Assembly: GCF_013377885.1 (NCBI RefSeq)
Contig: NZ_JABKAU010000026.1
Location: forward strand, 1 to 64,000
DNA length: 64,000 nt
From: Hymenobacter lapidiphilus
Lineage (GTDB): Bacteria > Bacteroidota > Bacteroidia > Cytophagales > Hymenobacteraceae
Direction: 5' to 3'
The stretch's first letter is position 1, and every line of letters starts with the position of its first letter. The notes under the pieces are model-generated. The model was not told the DNA's origin and ran no database searches. It saw nothing but the letters and a program-made list of their open reading frames with translations. This document shows, one piece after another, positions 8,797 through 16,520 of the stretch. A program made the translations under genes and the position numbers.

Positions 8797-9327
8797 TTAC
8801 CGATTGGCCAGCATTTGCTCGTAGCTGTGCGAAAACAGCTCCAGCACGTTGCCAAACGGGTCGTAGCAGTACACCAGCTTGAACTGGTCCTGGTCCTGAA
8901 TGGGGCTCCACACCTGGCTGATGGGCCGCCCCCCGGCCGCCAGAATGCGGGCCAACAAGCCTTCCACGTCCGGGTGGGTGAAGGCCAGGTGCCAGGGGCC
9001 CGGCTTGTAGTACAGCTCCTCAATGGGCGACGCCGCCGGGGTGGCCGGGTCCAGGAACTGGAACATCTCCAGGCCGATGCCATTGCCCATGGCGACCTGC
9101 GCGACGCGCGTTTTGCGCATGGTGGCCCCGGCAATGTCCACGTATATCTGGCCGGCCAGGCCCGCCTGGCCCTCTACTTCGTAAGGGCCCATCAGGACCG
9201 TGAAGCCGAACAGCTGCTGGTACCAGGCCAACGCCTGGTCCAGGTCCGGTACGTTCAGGCCCACGTGGTTGAAGGCGACGGGATACGCCGCCCGGGGCGC
9301 GTCGGGGGTATTGGATGGATTTTCCAT
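8797..9327 (-). CDS. VOC family protein (glyoxalase/dioxygenase fold)
   Basis: The 176 aa protein starts at MENPSNTPDAP. The longer frame upstream to 9450 overlaps the previous VOC gene and is not used. Two betaalphabetabetabeta modules carry the metal-site pattern: His in FNHVGLNVPDL, His in WHLAFTHPDV and Glu in NVLELFSH. This matches the vicinal-oxygen-chelate superfamily, which includes glyoxalases, extradiol dioxygenases and lactoylglutathione lyase-like proteins. The next gene upstream is a second VOC protein 49 bases away. The reaction is unknown. A metal-dependent isomerase or ring-opening role fits the cluster. Confidence 0.85.
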   Translation of the reverse strand: MENPSNTPDAPRAAYPVAFNHVGLNVPDLDQALAWYQQLFGFTVLMGPYEVEGQAGLAGQIYVDIAGATMRKTRVAQVAMGNGIGLEMFQFLDPATPAASPIEELYYKPGPWHLAFTHPDVEGLLARILAAGGRPISQVWSPIQDQDQFKLVYCYDPFGNVLELFSHSYEQMLANR

Positions 9328-9376
9328 GGGTATGGATAGGAGTAAAAAAAGGGTGAAGGCAGTGGATGAATCGGCC

Positions 9377-9814
9377 TTACAGGCCTTCGATGAGCTGGAC
9401 CACGGTGCCGTCGGGGTCGTGCAGGCAGACGGAGCGGACCCCTTGGCCAAAGGCGGCGATGTCGCTTAGAAATCCAATGCCCTGGGCCTGCAGCTGCTGC
9501 ACGGTCTCGTCCAAACCTTGCACCACCAGGCACAGGCGGGCCCAGCCCACGTGGTTGAGGGTGGAATAGGGCGCGCCCACCGGGGTGGGGTCCAGCCACT
9601 GGCACAGGTCGATTTTCATGTTGCCCGTGCGGCCGGGTGGGGCTAGGTGCACGACCCGCAGGTGCCCGGCCGGCAGCTGAAACGCCTGCGCAATGCCGGG
9701 GGCATTCAGCTCGCCGACGTCCCGTAATACTTCCAGGCCCAGGGTCTGATAAAAGGCGACGCTCCGCTCCAACTCGCGGCAGTTGAGCGTGATGTGGGAA
9801 AAGTCGGTAATCAT
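9377..9814 (-). CDS. VOC family protein (glyoxalase superfamily)
   Basis: This 145 aa VOC protein begins MITDFSHITLNCRELERSVAFYQTLG, a near-canonical superfamily start with a metal-binding-type His. The second module contains GWARLCLVVQGLDETVQQL and ends HDPDGTVVQLIE, where the final Glu is the usual ligand. It is shorter than the neighbouring VOC protein and only distantly similar, so the two are unlikely to be a recent duplication. It lies in the middle of the minus-strand oxidoreductase cluster. Confidence 0.85.
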   Translation of the reverse strand: MITDFSHITLNCRELERSVAFYQTLGLEVLRDVGELNAPGIAQAFQLPAGHLRVVHLAPPGRTGNMKIDLCQWLDPTPVGAPYSTLNHVGWARLCLVVQGLDETVQQLQAQGIGFLSDIAAFGQGVRSVCLHDPDGTVVQLIEGL

Positions 9815-9906
9815 GGCAGCGCGGGGTTAGGAGAATGAGTGAAGACAAATTCAGGGCAGCAGGCAGCAGCAGGAAGCGCTTCCCAGCGAGAAGTGCGCCG
9901 GTCCTA

Positions 9907-10596
9907 TTAGCGTGCTTGGGGCCAGGTGCCGAGTCGCTCGCCATTGTCCACGTCGACGACGGCGTTGGTGACGGCCGGATTGCTGAGCACGGCTAAAATC
10001 ATGGCGGCGACATCCTCCGGTTGACCGGCGTGCTCGGTTAACTGCCGGTCTGGTCGCATGCCAATTCCCCCCGGTGACACCACGTTCACCCGGATGGGGG
10101 CTAGTTCCAGCGCGGCAGCCCGGGCCAGGGCTTCGATGCTCCCGTGCAGCGTACTCCAAAACCCGAACCCGACCCCCGGCCGCCGGCCGCTGCTACCCGA
10201 AATCAAGGTAACCGAACCCGTTGGACGCACGGCCGTGGGGGCGTAATGCACGGCGTGGTACGCCATCCAGAACCGTTCGAATGGCTCTCTGGCGTCGGAG
10301 GGCTCGGTGTTCACCAAGCTTCCCGCCGAGCCGGAGCTGGAAGCCGTCAGCACGAGGTGGTCCAGCGGGGCCAAAGCGGTCAGCATGGCGGCCATTTGCC
10401 GCGCGTCGGCCGCATCGGCGACGTACGACTGCACCGCTGTAGGCAGCGTTTTACCTGCTTCGGCCAGCCGGGTGGCTGAGCGGCTTGCAATAATGACCTC
10501 TGCCCCAGCCTGCAGGGCCAAATGAGCCACGGCCAGCCCCATTCGGCTGCCGCCACCGACGACCAGCACGCGCTGGCCTTGCAATGCGTGGTTCAT
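9907..10596 (-). CDS. SDR-family protein with degenerate catalytic motif
   Basis: The 229 aa protein starts MNHALQGQRVLVVGGGSRMG; the extra 19 residues available upstream are not family-like. The dinucleotide loop GGGSRMG and the IRVNVVSPGG strand are typical of classical short-chain dehydrogenases. The catalytic YxxxK is absent: the corresponding stretch is SGSSGRRPGVGFGFWSTLHG, giving Trp and His in place of Tyr and Lys. A conserved Ser remains. It could be a non-catalytic NAD(P) protein or use a different mechanism. Two other SDRs in the window share this loss. Confidence 0.8.
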   Translation of the reverse strand: MNHALQGQRVLVVGGGSRMGLAVAHLALQAGAEVIIASRSATRLAEAGKTLPTAVQSYVADAADARQMAAMLTALAPLDHLVLTASSSGSAGSLVNTEPSDAREPFERFWMAYHAVHYAPTAVRPTGSVTLISGSSGRRPGVGFGFWSTLHGSIEALARAAALELAPIRVNVVSPGGIGMRPDRQLTEHAGQPEDVAAMILAVLSNPAVTNAVVDVDNGERLGTWPQAR

Positions 10597-10684
10597 GTGT
10601 TTAAGATTGGTGGATGTATGGAAGGATTTTACAGGTGCCGAAGCAGCGGGCATCTTTAGCGTGGTTTGGCTACTGCGGAGCCAG

Positions 10685-11569
10685 CTAAAGGTCTAGCACT
10701 GCTTTGCCATTGATGTGTCGTGCTAGCAGCAATTCGGCAGCGGTTGGGAACCGCTGCCAATCCCTACGCCAGACAATTTGCGTATCCAACTGTCCTTGGG
10801 CGACCAATACCAGTAGGCGCTCCAGGTCGGCTCGCAAGTGGGTGCCTAACCCAAAGCGCAGGTATTGGCTTGGCGCCAGCGTCGGGAGCTGCGCCTGACT
10901 GCCGGAAATGTGAACCAGTAGGCCCGTCGGTTTAAGCAGCCCCGCCGCCGCGTGCAGCAGGTCATCTCCGCCGCATTCGAGCACGGCATCCACCGGGGCC
11001 AGGTTGGCGGGCAGCGTTGTCACCACCTCCTGGGCCCCCAGCGTTTCTAATCCTGCCGTACGCGCTGAGGTGCTGGCCTGTGCTACCACGTGCGCCCCGG
11101 CGAGCCGGGCCAGCTGCACCGCGAACCGGCCTACGCCGCCCGCTGCCCCGGTGATGAGTACGCGCCGCCCGTGCACGTTGCCACAGGCTTGTAGCGCCCG
11201 CCACGCCGTGCCCGCCGCCACGGGCAGCGTACTGGCCACCCCCAACTCCACCTCGGCCGGCACGACGGCCAGGTCGTTCAGGTTTACGGCGCGGTACTGC
11301 GCCCAGCCGCCGCGCCAGCCGAAGGCTACAACCCGGGTTCCGGCCGGAAACTCGCCCGCGGGCTGCAGGAGTACGCCGGCCGTGTCCCAGCCGAGTATCG
11401 TCCCGGCTGGCTGCTGCCGCAGGTCGCGCACTTCGCCGCGGTTCAGCGAAATGGCCCGCACGGCAACCAACGCTTGCCCTCTACCGGGCACCGGAATGGG
11501 GACCTCCCGCAAGGCAATGCCCTGGGAAACCTGCGGGTCGGTGACCCACGCTTGCATGGTATTGTTCAT
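10685..11569 (-). CDS. Zinc-independent MDR-family reductase (quinone oxidoreductase-like)
   Basis: The 294 aa protein has the GroES-like substrate domain (VRAISLNRGEVRDLR, TILGWDTAGVLLQPAG) followed by a Rossmann domain with VLITGAAGGVGRFAVQLARL. No zinc-binding cysteine cluster is present. It is a distant paralogue of the MDR protein at 6902-7810 and of the one at 37760-38671. It lies 21 bases after the SDR at 11591, so cotranscription is almost certain. It probably reduces an alpha,beta-unsaturated carbonyl or quinone using NADPH. Confidence 0.85.
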   Translation of the reverse strand: MNNTMQAWVTDPQVSQGIALREVPIPVPGRGQALVAVRAISLNRGEVRDLRQQPAGTILGWDTAGVLLQPAGEFPAGTRVVAFGWRGGWAQYRAVNLNDLAVVPAEVELGVASTLPVAAGTAWRALQACGNVHGRRVLITGAAGGVGRFAVQLARLAGAHVVAQASTSARTAGLETLGAQEVVTTLPANLAPVDAVLECGGDDLLHAAAGLLKPTGLLVHISGSQAQLPTLAPSQYLRFGLGTHLRADLERLLVLVAQGQLDTQIVWRRDWQRFPTAAELLLARHINGKAVLDL

Positions 11570-11590
11570 AAAGAAGATGGTGTGGCATGG

Positions 11591-12325
11591 TTAAACCAAG
11601 GCCAATCCCCCGTCAACCGATAGAATGGTGCCCGTGGTGTAGGAATTGGTCATTAAAAACAGGATGGCGTGGGCCAGCTCGGCGGGCTCGCCGAGGTGAC
11701 GCACCGGCAGGCTTTCCCGCGCCCAGTGCGCCTGGCGCTTGCGTTGCTCCTCGCTCAGGTTCTGCCATACCCCGGTGTTCACAACACCAGGGGCTAGCAC
11801 GTTTACCCGGACCGGGGCCAGCTCGGCGGCCAGCGTGCGCCCAAAAGCTGCCACGGCAGCGCTGGCGGCCGACATCACTGAAATGCCGCTCTTCGAGGGA
11901 TTGAAGATGGACGCGCTGGCTACAAAGGTCATGGACCCGTCCGGTGCCATGTGGGCCGCCGCGGCCCGGGCCACGAAGAAGGTGCCCCAGAATTTTTCCA
12001 TGCCCCGCTGAGCATCGGCCGTGGTAAGCTGGGTGATGGGCGCGCTCAGCTTGGTTTCGTCGGCCACGGCGGTGACCACCAGGTGGTCCACAAGGCCAAT
12101 TTCCGCGAAAAGACGGACAACGGAGTTTTCGTCGAGCATGTTGACCGCGAAAGCCTCCACTGCGCCAGGCAGCTGCTGTTTGACCTCCAGCAGGCGTGCC
12201 AGGTTACGGCTGGCCAGCACCACGCGGGCACCGGCCACGGCGGCCGCTTCGGCTACGGCCCGGCCCATGCCGGAGCTGCCGCCAACCACGACCACCCGTT
12301 TATTCTTTAAAGCAGCATATTCCAT
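11591..12325 (-). CDS. SDR-family protein, YxxxK missing
   Basis: The 244 aa protein has VVVVGGSSGMGRAVAEAAA (cofactor loop), VNMLDENSV and VRVNVLAPGVVNTGVW, and ends TTGTILSVDGGLALV, all standard for classical SDRs. The segment that should hold Tyr and Lys reads SGISVMSAASAAVAAFGRTL, with Met and Ser instead. The same replacement pattern (small residues across the helix) is found in the SDR at 31505. The fold call is secure. Whether it still catalyses hydride transfer is doubtful. Confidence 0.85.
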   Translation of the reverse strand: MEYAALKNKRVVVVGGSSGMGRAVAEAAAVAGARVVLASRNLARLLEVKQQLPGAVEAFAVNMLDENSVVRLFAEIGLVDHLVVTAVADETKLSAPITQLTTADAQRGMEKFWGTFFVARAAAAHMAPDGSMTFVASASIFNPSKSGISVMSAASAAVAAFGRTLAAELAPVRVNVLAPGVVNTGVWQNLSEEQRKRQAHWARESLPVRHLGEPAELAHAILFLMTNSYTTGTILSVDGGLALV

Positions 12326-12376
12326 GGGACAATTGAAATAGGGTTGAGTCCTTCAAGGCAGAGCGTTATCGGGTGC

Positions 12377-13381
12377 CTACTCGCCGTTCACCTGAAATTC
12401 CTTAACCAGCCCATCCATACTCAGCTCCATCATGTCGGGCTGCCCGCCGGGGCGGCCTTTGCCCGGGTACTGCTGGTTGATTTGGGCCGTCAGTTGTTGC
12501 TTTTGCACCGGATTAAGCGCCTTTTTACCGTTTTTCAGGTACGCGTCGTGTACCGTTTTGCGCACGTATTGGAAGTAGTCCAGCTGGCGAGCAATAAGGG
12601 GCGCGGCCGGCCCAGAGGCTCCGTGGCCGGGGTGAATGATTTTGGCCTGCGGAAAGCGTGACGGCAGGTCCTTTAGCGTTTTGAGCAGCTGCGCCGAATG
12701 CAGTTCCAGGAAAAAAGGCTGCATCTCATTGAGCACGATGTCGCCTGTGAACAGCTCGCCGGTTGCGGGCAGGTAATAGGCCGTGGCACTGGTGGTTTCG
12801 CCGTTGCCCAGCTCCTTGGTTTGAATAGTGACGCCGGCAAGTGTGAGGGTCGCGTTATCGGCAAACACCTTGTTGGGCAAGGGGATGGTAGCGGGGTTAA
12901 ACGTTTCGTTGCCCGGGATGGACTTCATGAATTTCATGTAGCCATTTGGGTCGTTTTTGATGGTGGCCGTCGTAACCTGGGAGGCATAGATATCTACTTG
13001 CGGGTAGGCCCGGCGAAACAATTCCAGCCCGGCGAAATGGTCCGGGTGGCCGTGGGTGATGAGGATAGCCCGCACCGGTTTGCCCAGCGCCTGTACCTTC
13101 CGTAACGCTTCCCGGGCATGGGGCAAATCCCGTTGCACGTCGATTACCACCACTTCCTTGGGCGTTTCGATATACCAGGTGTTGACCGTGCCGGGCCCCG
13201 CGTAAGTATAGACGCCCACCTTGTAAGCACCCGCTGGCACGCGTGGTTTGGCGCTTGGTTGCCCCAATGCCAATTGAGCCAGCAACACCAAGCTCAGCAC
13301 CGGAATGACGGAACGGGAGGCTGCGACGCAAACGCACCGGATGCTATTCCACGCAGCAACTAAAAAAGACAAAGCTTCCAT
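12377..13381 (-). CDS. Exported MBL-fold metallo-hydrolase
   Basis: Starting at MEALSFLVAAWNS gives 334 aa with a hydrophobic N-terminal export signal ending near LALGQ. The metallo-beta-lactamase signature is HGHPDHFAG, with later metal ligands in GNGETTSATAYYL, ELFTGDIVLNEM and IIHPGHG. Family members hydrolyse beta-lactams, lactones or thioesters. The overall plan resembles periplasmic SoxH/QPE-type MBL proteins. It follows the porin by 97 bases. An outside-facing hydrolase next to an outer-membrane channel suggests that substrate is processed during import. Confidence 0.8.
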   Translation of the reverse strand: MEALSFLVAAWNSIRCVCVAASRSVIPVLSLVLLAQLALGQPSAKPRVPAGAYKVGVYTYAGPGTVNTWYIETPKEVVVIDVQRDLPHAREALRKVQALGKPVRAILITHGHPDHFAGLELFRRAYPQVDIYASQVTTATIKNDPNGYMKFMKSIPGNETFNPATIPLPNKVFADNATLTLAGVTIQTKELGNGETTSATAYYLPATGELFTGDIVLNEMQPFFLELHSAQLLKTLKDLPSRFPQAKIIHPGHGASGPAAPLIARQLDYFQYVRKTVHDAYLKNGKKALNPVQKQQLTAQINQQYPGKGRPGGQPDMMELSMDGLVKEFQVNGE

Positions 13382-13477
13382 GGTCAGGGAATTAAAATGA
13401 ATGAATGGAAAGGAGGTGCTACCCGCCACAAGAGACCAAGGTCCAGAAGTCAGGTCTGCCTTGCCACCAGTATTCTA

Positions 13478-14926
13478 TCAGAGGGAGTAGGTGACGAAGG
13501 CGCGGAAGAAGTACATGCCGTCCCGCACCCCGGGCAGCTCGGCGAGTAAGCCGTCGGTGCGAAATTTGGCGTACTTGGCATAGGCATTCCAGTGACGGGA
13601 GGCGTACCAGTGCACTTCCATATTCAGTTGGGTGCCGAGGTAGCGGGCGGAACGGTCGACCTCCACGGGCCGCAAAAACAAGTGGTAGGGCCCGTACAAA
13701 CCATCCCGGCGGCTCGCCCGCCACAGAAACTGGTAGTCGGCAAATATTTTCAGCCTCGGGGAGAAAGCCACGGAGGCTACGGGCTGCACGGTGACCATAT
13801 TGCCTCCGGCCGGAATGCCCGCGCCGACAAAAATCTTTTGAAATGGGGCCTGAAAGGTGTTTAAACGCCCGTCTCCTACCCGCGCATCACCGCTGAGATA
13901 AAGAAAGTTGATGCCCAAAGTGGGCATGGGATGCAGGGCAGTGAAATTGCGATACAGGATGGAGCCCGCCATCCAGGCCGATACCCGCTGGTTGCCAAAT
14001 TTTCCCCACTGGTAAGCCGATTCCAGGTCGAAGCCCCACGTGTCGCGCTGGCCCGTAAGCCGGGCCCCCACGGCGTGTCGGGCCTCATCCGCCGTGCCCG
14101 CCTGGTACATGGCCTGACGCCGCGTGTACCCCACATAGTAGGCATCCAGATGAGACGTGGGCAGAAGCTTGAGGGCATATTCGTTGTAAGTGCCCCACAG
14201 CCGCGTGGAGGAAGTGAACAAGCGGTTGTCGAAAACGCCGGGCTGGTTGAGCACCGGCCGCGAGAAAAACGCGTGCAGTTTGGCTCGTCCCCACGCCGTA
14301 TGCGCCGAGACGCCGTCGTGCACCTGGCGCAGGTTGGGACCGCCCTGCACCGACACCATCAAGCCAGTGCCGTAGTCGAGGACCTGGCGGCCAACCCGTA
14401 GGATAAGCCCGCTGTCGGGCAGCGCCCGTAGGTCAGCGAAGCCTTGGAAAATGTACAGCTTGTCTTGGTCGATAAATCGTGGGCCGCCTTGCCGCGCAGC
14501 CCAGGCGTTGCCAATTTCGGTGTACAGCCGCAGGCGTGGCGTGGCCTCCAGGTCGGCAAACAACTGGTTTAGGGACAAGACATACGGCCGGCCTACTTCG
14601 GCGCTCCATCCTTCGTAGCGGAACCGTTCCAGTATCTGACGGCTATCGCCACCCACTGAAAGATAGGCCCCCCGATGCACGCCAAGCGGACGGTATTTCA
14701 GCCGGTCGCTGTAGTCCAACTGCACGGTAGGGTCTTGCAGGTAGCCATAGGACTGTTCGTGACGCAGGTAGCTGTAGGCAGGTCCTTTGGTTGCCACGAG
14801 TGGATTCAGGCCCTGGGCGAAGGCTGGGCCAGTAGAGCTACTCAAGCCTGCTGCCCAGCAGAGCAGCACGCTTAATATTTTAGGCCAGTGCAAGCAAGGT
14901 GGTTGCAGTGTTGAAGCGGTGGGCAT
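13478..14926 (-). CDS. Alginate-export-family outer membrane porin
   Basis: The chosen start MPTASTLQPP yields a 482 aa precursor with a signal peptide ending near AFAQG; an upstream start at 15016 is less likely. The mature part shows RHEQSYGYLQDP, VGGDSRQILERFRYEGW and VGRQVLDYGTGLMVSVQGGPNLRQ, then repeating amphipathic strands ending with an aromatic C-terminus (FFRAFVTYSL). This is the Alginate_exp/porin type barrel. A clear paralogue lies at 35265-36764 in the second cluster (shared YLRDP, GLDPLKY/RLKYRPL, VGRQ and YGTG/YGAG blocks). It is the promoter-proximal gene of the minus-strand cluster and probably the import channel. Confidence 0.8.
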   Translation of the reverse strand: MPTASTLQPPCLHWPKILSVLLCWAAGLSSSTGPAFAQGLNPLVATKGPAYSYLRHEQSYGYLQDPTVQLDYSDRLKYRPLGVHRGAYLSVGGDSRQILERFRYEGWSAEVGRPYVLSLNQLFADLEATPRLRLYTEIGNAWAARQGGPRFIDQDKLYIFQGFADLRALPDSGLILRVGRQVLDYGTGLMVSVQGGPNLRQVHDGVSAHTAWGRAKLHAFFSRPVLNQPGVFDNRLFTSSTRLWGTYNEYALKLLPTSHLDAYYVGYTRRQAMYQAGTADEARHAVGARLTGQRDTWGFDLESAYQWGKFGNQRVSAWMAGSILYRNFTALHPMPTLGINFLYLSGDARVGDGRLNTFQAPFQKIFVGAGIPAGGNMVTVQPVASVAFSPRLKIFADYQFLWRASRRDGLYGPYHLFLRPVEVDRSARYLGTQLNMEVHWYASRHWNAYAKYAKFRTDGLLAELPGVRDGMYFFRAFVTYSL

Positions 14927-15276
14927 TTCCCCACACCAGTGAGGCGTCAGCCTGCTCTTCTGCTTGAATGAACAAGCCAGCAACCGTTGGAGGCAATGAG
15001 CTGGGGCGTAAAACATGGTTGATGGTGGACTAAATCCCTAAACGGCCCCGCCAACCGGAATCAACCTCAGTTTTGAGCTAGCCGTTGCGGCTTGCCAGGT
15101 GGCGGTGGGGTGAAAGTCCGAACAAGGGTTGGCCGTGCCTGTCACGACAGGCCAAAAGGTGTTCCGAATTTTGAGTGTAGCGTGCGTGGCGCGCAAAATC
15201 CGCTTCAGCGGTTAGTACGGCTACTAAATAAGCCGAGGCCCTTTCTGCTTGGGGCACCTGCGCTATTCACTTCTAG

Positions 15277-15290
15277 TCCGGCATGCCGGA
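15277..15290. promoter_or_regulatory. Candidate activator site 1 (perfect palindrome)
   Basis: TCCGGCATGCCGGA is a perfect 14 bp palindrome. A related site begins 28 bases downstream and a third lies beyond the IS at 16334. It is about 350 bases upstream of the porin start, a typical distance for a sigma-54 activator site. Confidence 0.5.
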
Positions 15291-15304
15291 GAAACGAGAA
15301 TAAA

Positions 15305-15318
15305 TACGGTATGCCGGA
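15305..15318. promoter_or_regulatory. Candidate activator site 2
   Basis: TACGGTATGCCGGA matches site 1 at 12 of 14 positions. The start-to-start distance of 28 bases is close to three helical turns, which would place two activator dimers on nearly the same face. Confidence 0.5.
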
Positions 15319-15380
15319 GCTTTTGCCGGCCTACTTATCCCGGGATGACTAGCGGAAAGGACAAAAACATTCTCCCAATT

Positions 15381-16255
15381 AGAGCTTATACCGACTAACG
15401 GAGTATTGCTGACCTTTGCAGAATGACCTATGACGCTGTTGTGGCCCGCAAAGGCCAGCTGCAAGCCGTAACGGGCCTGCCCGAAGCTGCGTTTGCGCAC
15501 CTGCACACCGTGTTTGCCGCCGTGGTAGAGCATGCCCGTCGCCACTACACGCTGCAAGGCACCGTGCGCCAGCGGGCCTTGCGGGCGCTGCCGCGCGACA
15601 GCGCTTTTGCCGCCACCGAGGACTTGCTACTGTTCGTACTCAGCTACCTGAAAAGTAACCCGCTGCAAGCCGTGCACGCGGCCAGTTTCGGCCTGAGTCA
15701 ACCGCAGGCCAACGCTTGGCTGCACCGGAGCCTGCCTTGGCTGCGCGAAGCGCTGGCCCGGCTGGGCGAGTTGCCCGCCCGTGCGGACCAGGCCCTGCCG
15801 GCCGTGCTGGCCCGCCACCCGCGCGTGCTGCTCGATGCCACCGAGCGACCCGTGCCGCGCAGCACCGACGCCGACACGCAACGGGCGCACTACTCGGGTA
15901 AAAAAAAGACACACGGTGAAGAATAACCTGTTCTGCTCACCGAACAAGCGCGTCCTGTTTCTGAGCGCCACCTATCCCGGCAGCGTGCACGACAAAGCCA
16001 TTTGCGACGAGGAGGCGTACGCCTTTCCCGAAGGCATCGTGCTGGACCAAGACGCCGGCTACCAAGGCCATCAGCCCGCCAACGCGTGGTGGTGGAGCAT
16101 GCCATTGGCCTGTGCAAGCGCTGGCGGGTGGTGCGGGACGTGTTTCGCGGCCGGGTCGACGAAATGCGCGATACCGTGATGCTGCTCTGCTGTGGCTTGC
16201 ACAATCTATTACTCACCCAAAAACAACTCCTAACCCCCTAATCGGTATAAGCTCT
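15381..16255 (+). mobile_element. Decayed IS5-type (DDE_Tnp_4) insertion sequence
   Basis: Near-perfect terminal repeats (AGAGCTTATACCGACTA against its inverse ending at 16255, one mismatch) bound the element. A 3 bp duplication ATT flanks it. It is 875 bp long. Its transposase is broken by two frame changes. The insertion separates candidate regulatory sites 1 and 2 from site 3. Confidence 0.8.
15423..16241 (+). pseudogene. IS5-type transposase, frameshifted
   Basis: The first frame (15423-15926, 167 aa) carries the helix-turn-helix_4 domain and the first Asp region (VLLDATERPVPRS). At a run of eight A (15900-15907) the sense moves to another frame, continuing KKRHTVKNNLFC...LFLSATYPGSVHDKAI...LDQDAGYQGHQP. 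A second change near 16090 moves to a third frame: RVVVEHAIGLCKRWRVVRD, with the catalytic Glu. The segment usually lying between QGHQP and VEHAIG (PKKKP...) is missing, so a small internal deletion caused the second shift. The A-run could be programmed slippage, but the deletion makes the gene non-functional. Confidence 0.75.
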
Positions 16256-16333
16256 ATTAAACTTTTGACAAAGCCATCGGGTGGAAACGGTGTCAATTCG
16301 GCTGTAATGCCCCAGAAAAATCACGGATTTATG

Positions 16334-16347
16334 TCCGGAATACCGTA
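16334..16347. promoter_or_regulatory. Candidate activator site 3
   Basis: TCCGGAATACCGTA is related to sites 1 and 2 (consensus TCCGGNATNCCGGA). It lies 187 bases upstream of the preferred start of the four-GAF activator gene. Without the IS insertion it would be about 150 bases from site 2. It could serve autoregulation. Confidence 0.45.
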
Positions 16348-16520
16348 TATTCAGTAGCATTTTATCAGCTTTGGTCGCCGACTTGCAGGCTGCTTCCTGC
16401 AGTTGTTATCCCTCCTCGCCCTACGTTACTTCACCGGCCACGTGCTGCAATGGCCATTTTGGTTCTGACATGGCTGTTACCCGCGAAAAAGCACCTAGCC
16501 TAAAAGCCAAAAAATACGGG

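Larger units (their letters stand above)
15017..15380. promoter_or_regulatory. Control region upstream of the minus-strand cluster
   Basis: No gene is supported here. The stretch contains a perfect 7 bp-arm palindrome GCCTGTC-AC-GACAGGC (15137-15152) and two related TCCGG-type palindromes (15277-15290 and 15305-15318). It lies between the porin start and the decayed IS5-type element, and the sigma-54 activator gene begins on the other side of that element. A secure -24/-12 element for the porin was not found. The region is the natural candidate for activator binding. Confidence 0.5.

Noticed and set aside
15017-15160. Sigma-54 promoter for the minus-strand cluster
   Set aside because: Several TGGC-containing stretches were tested by eye, but none has both GG and GC elements at the right spacing.
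15092-15352. 86 aa open frame in the control region
   Set aside because: No family-like sequence, and it covers the palindromes. It is treated as chance.
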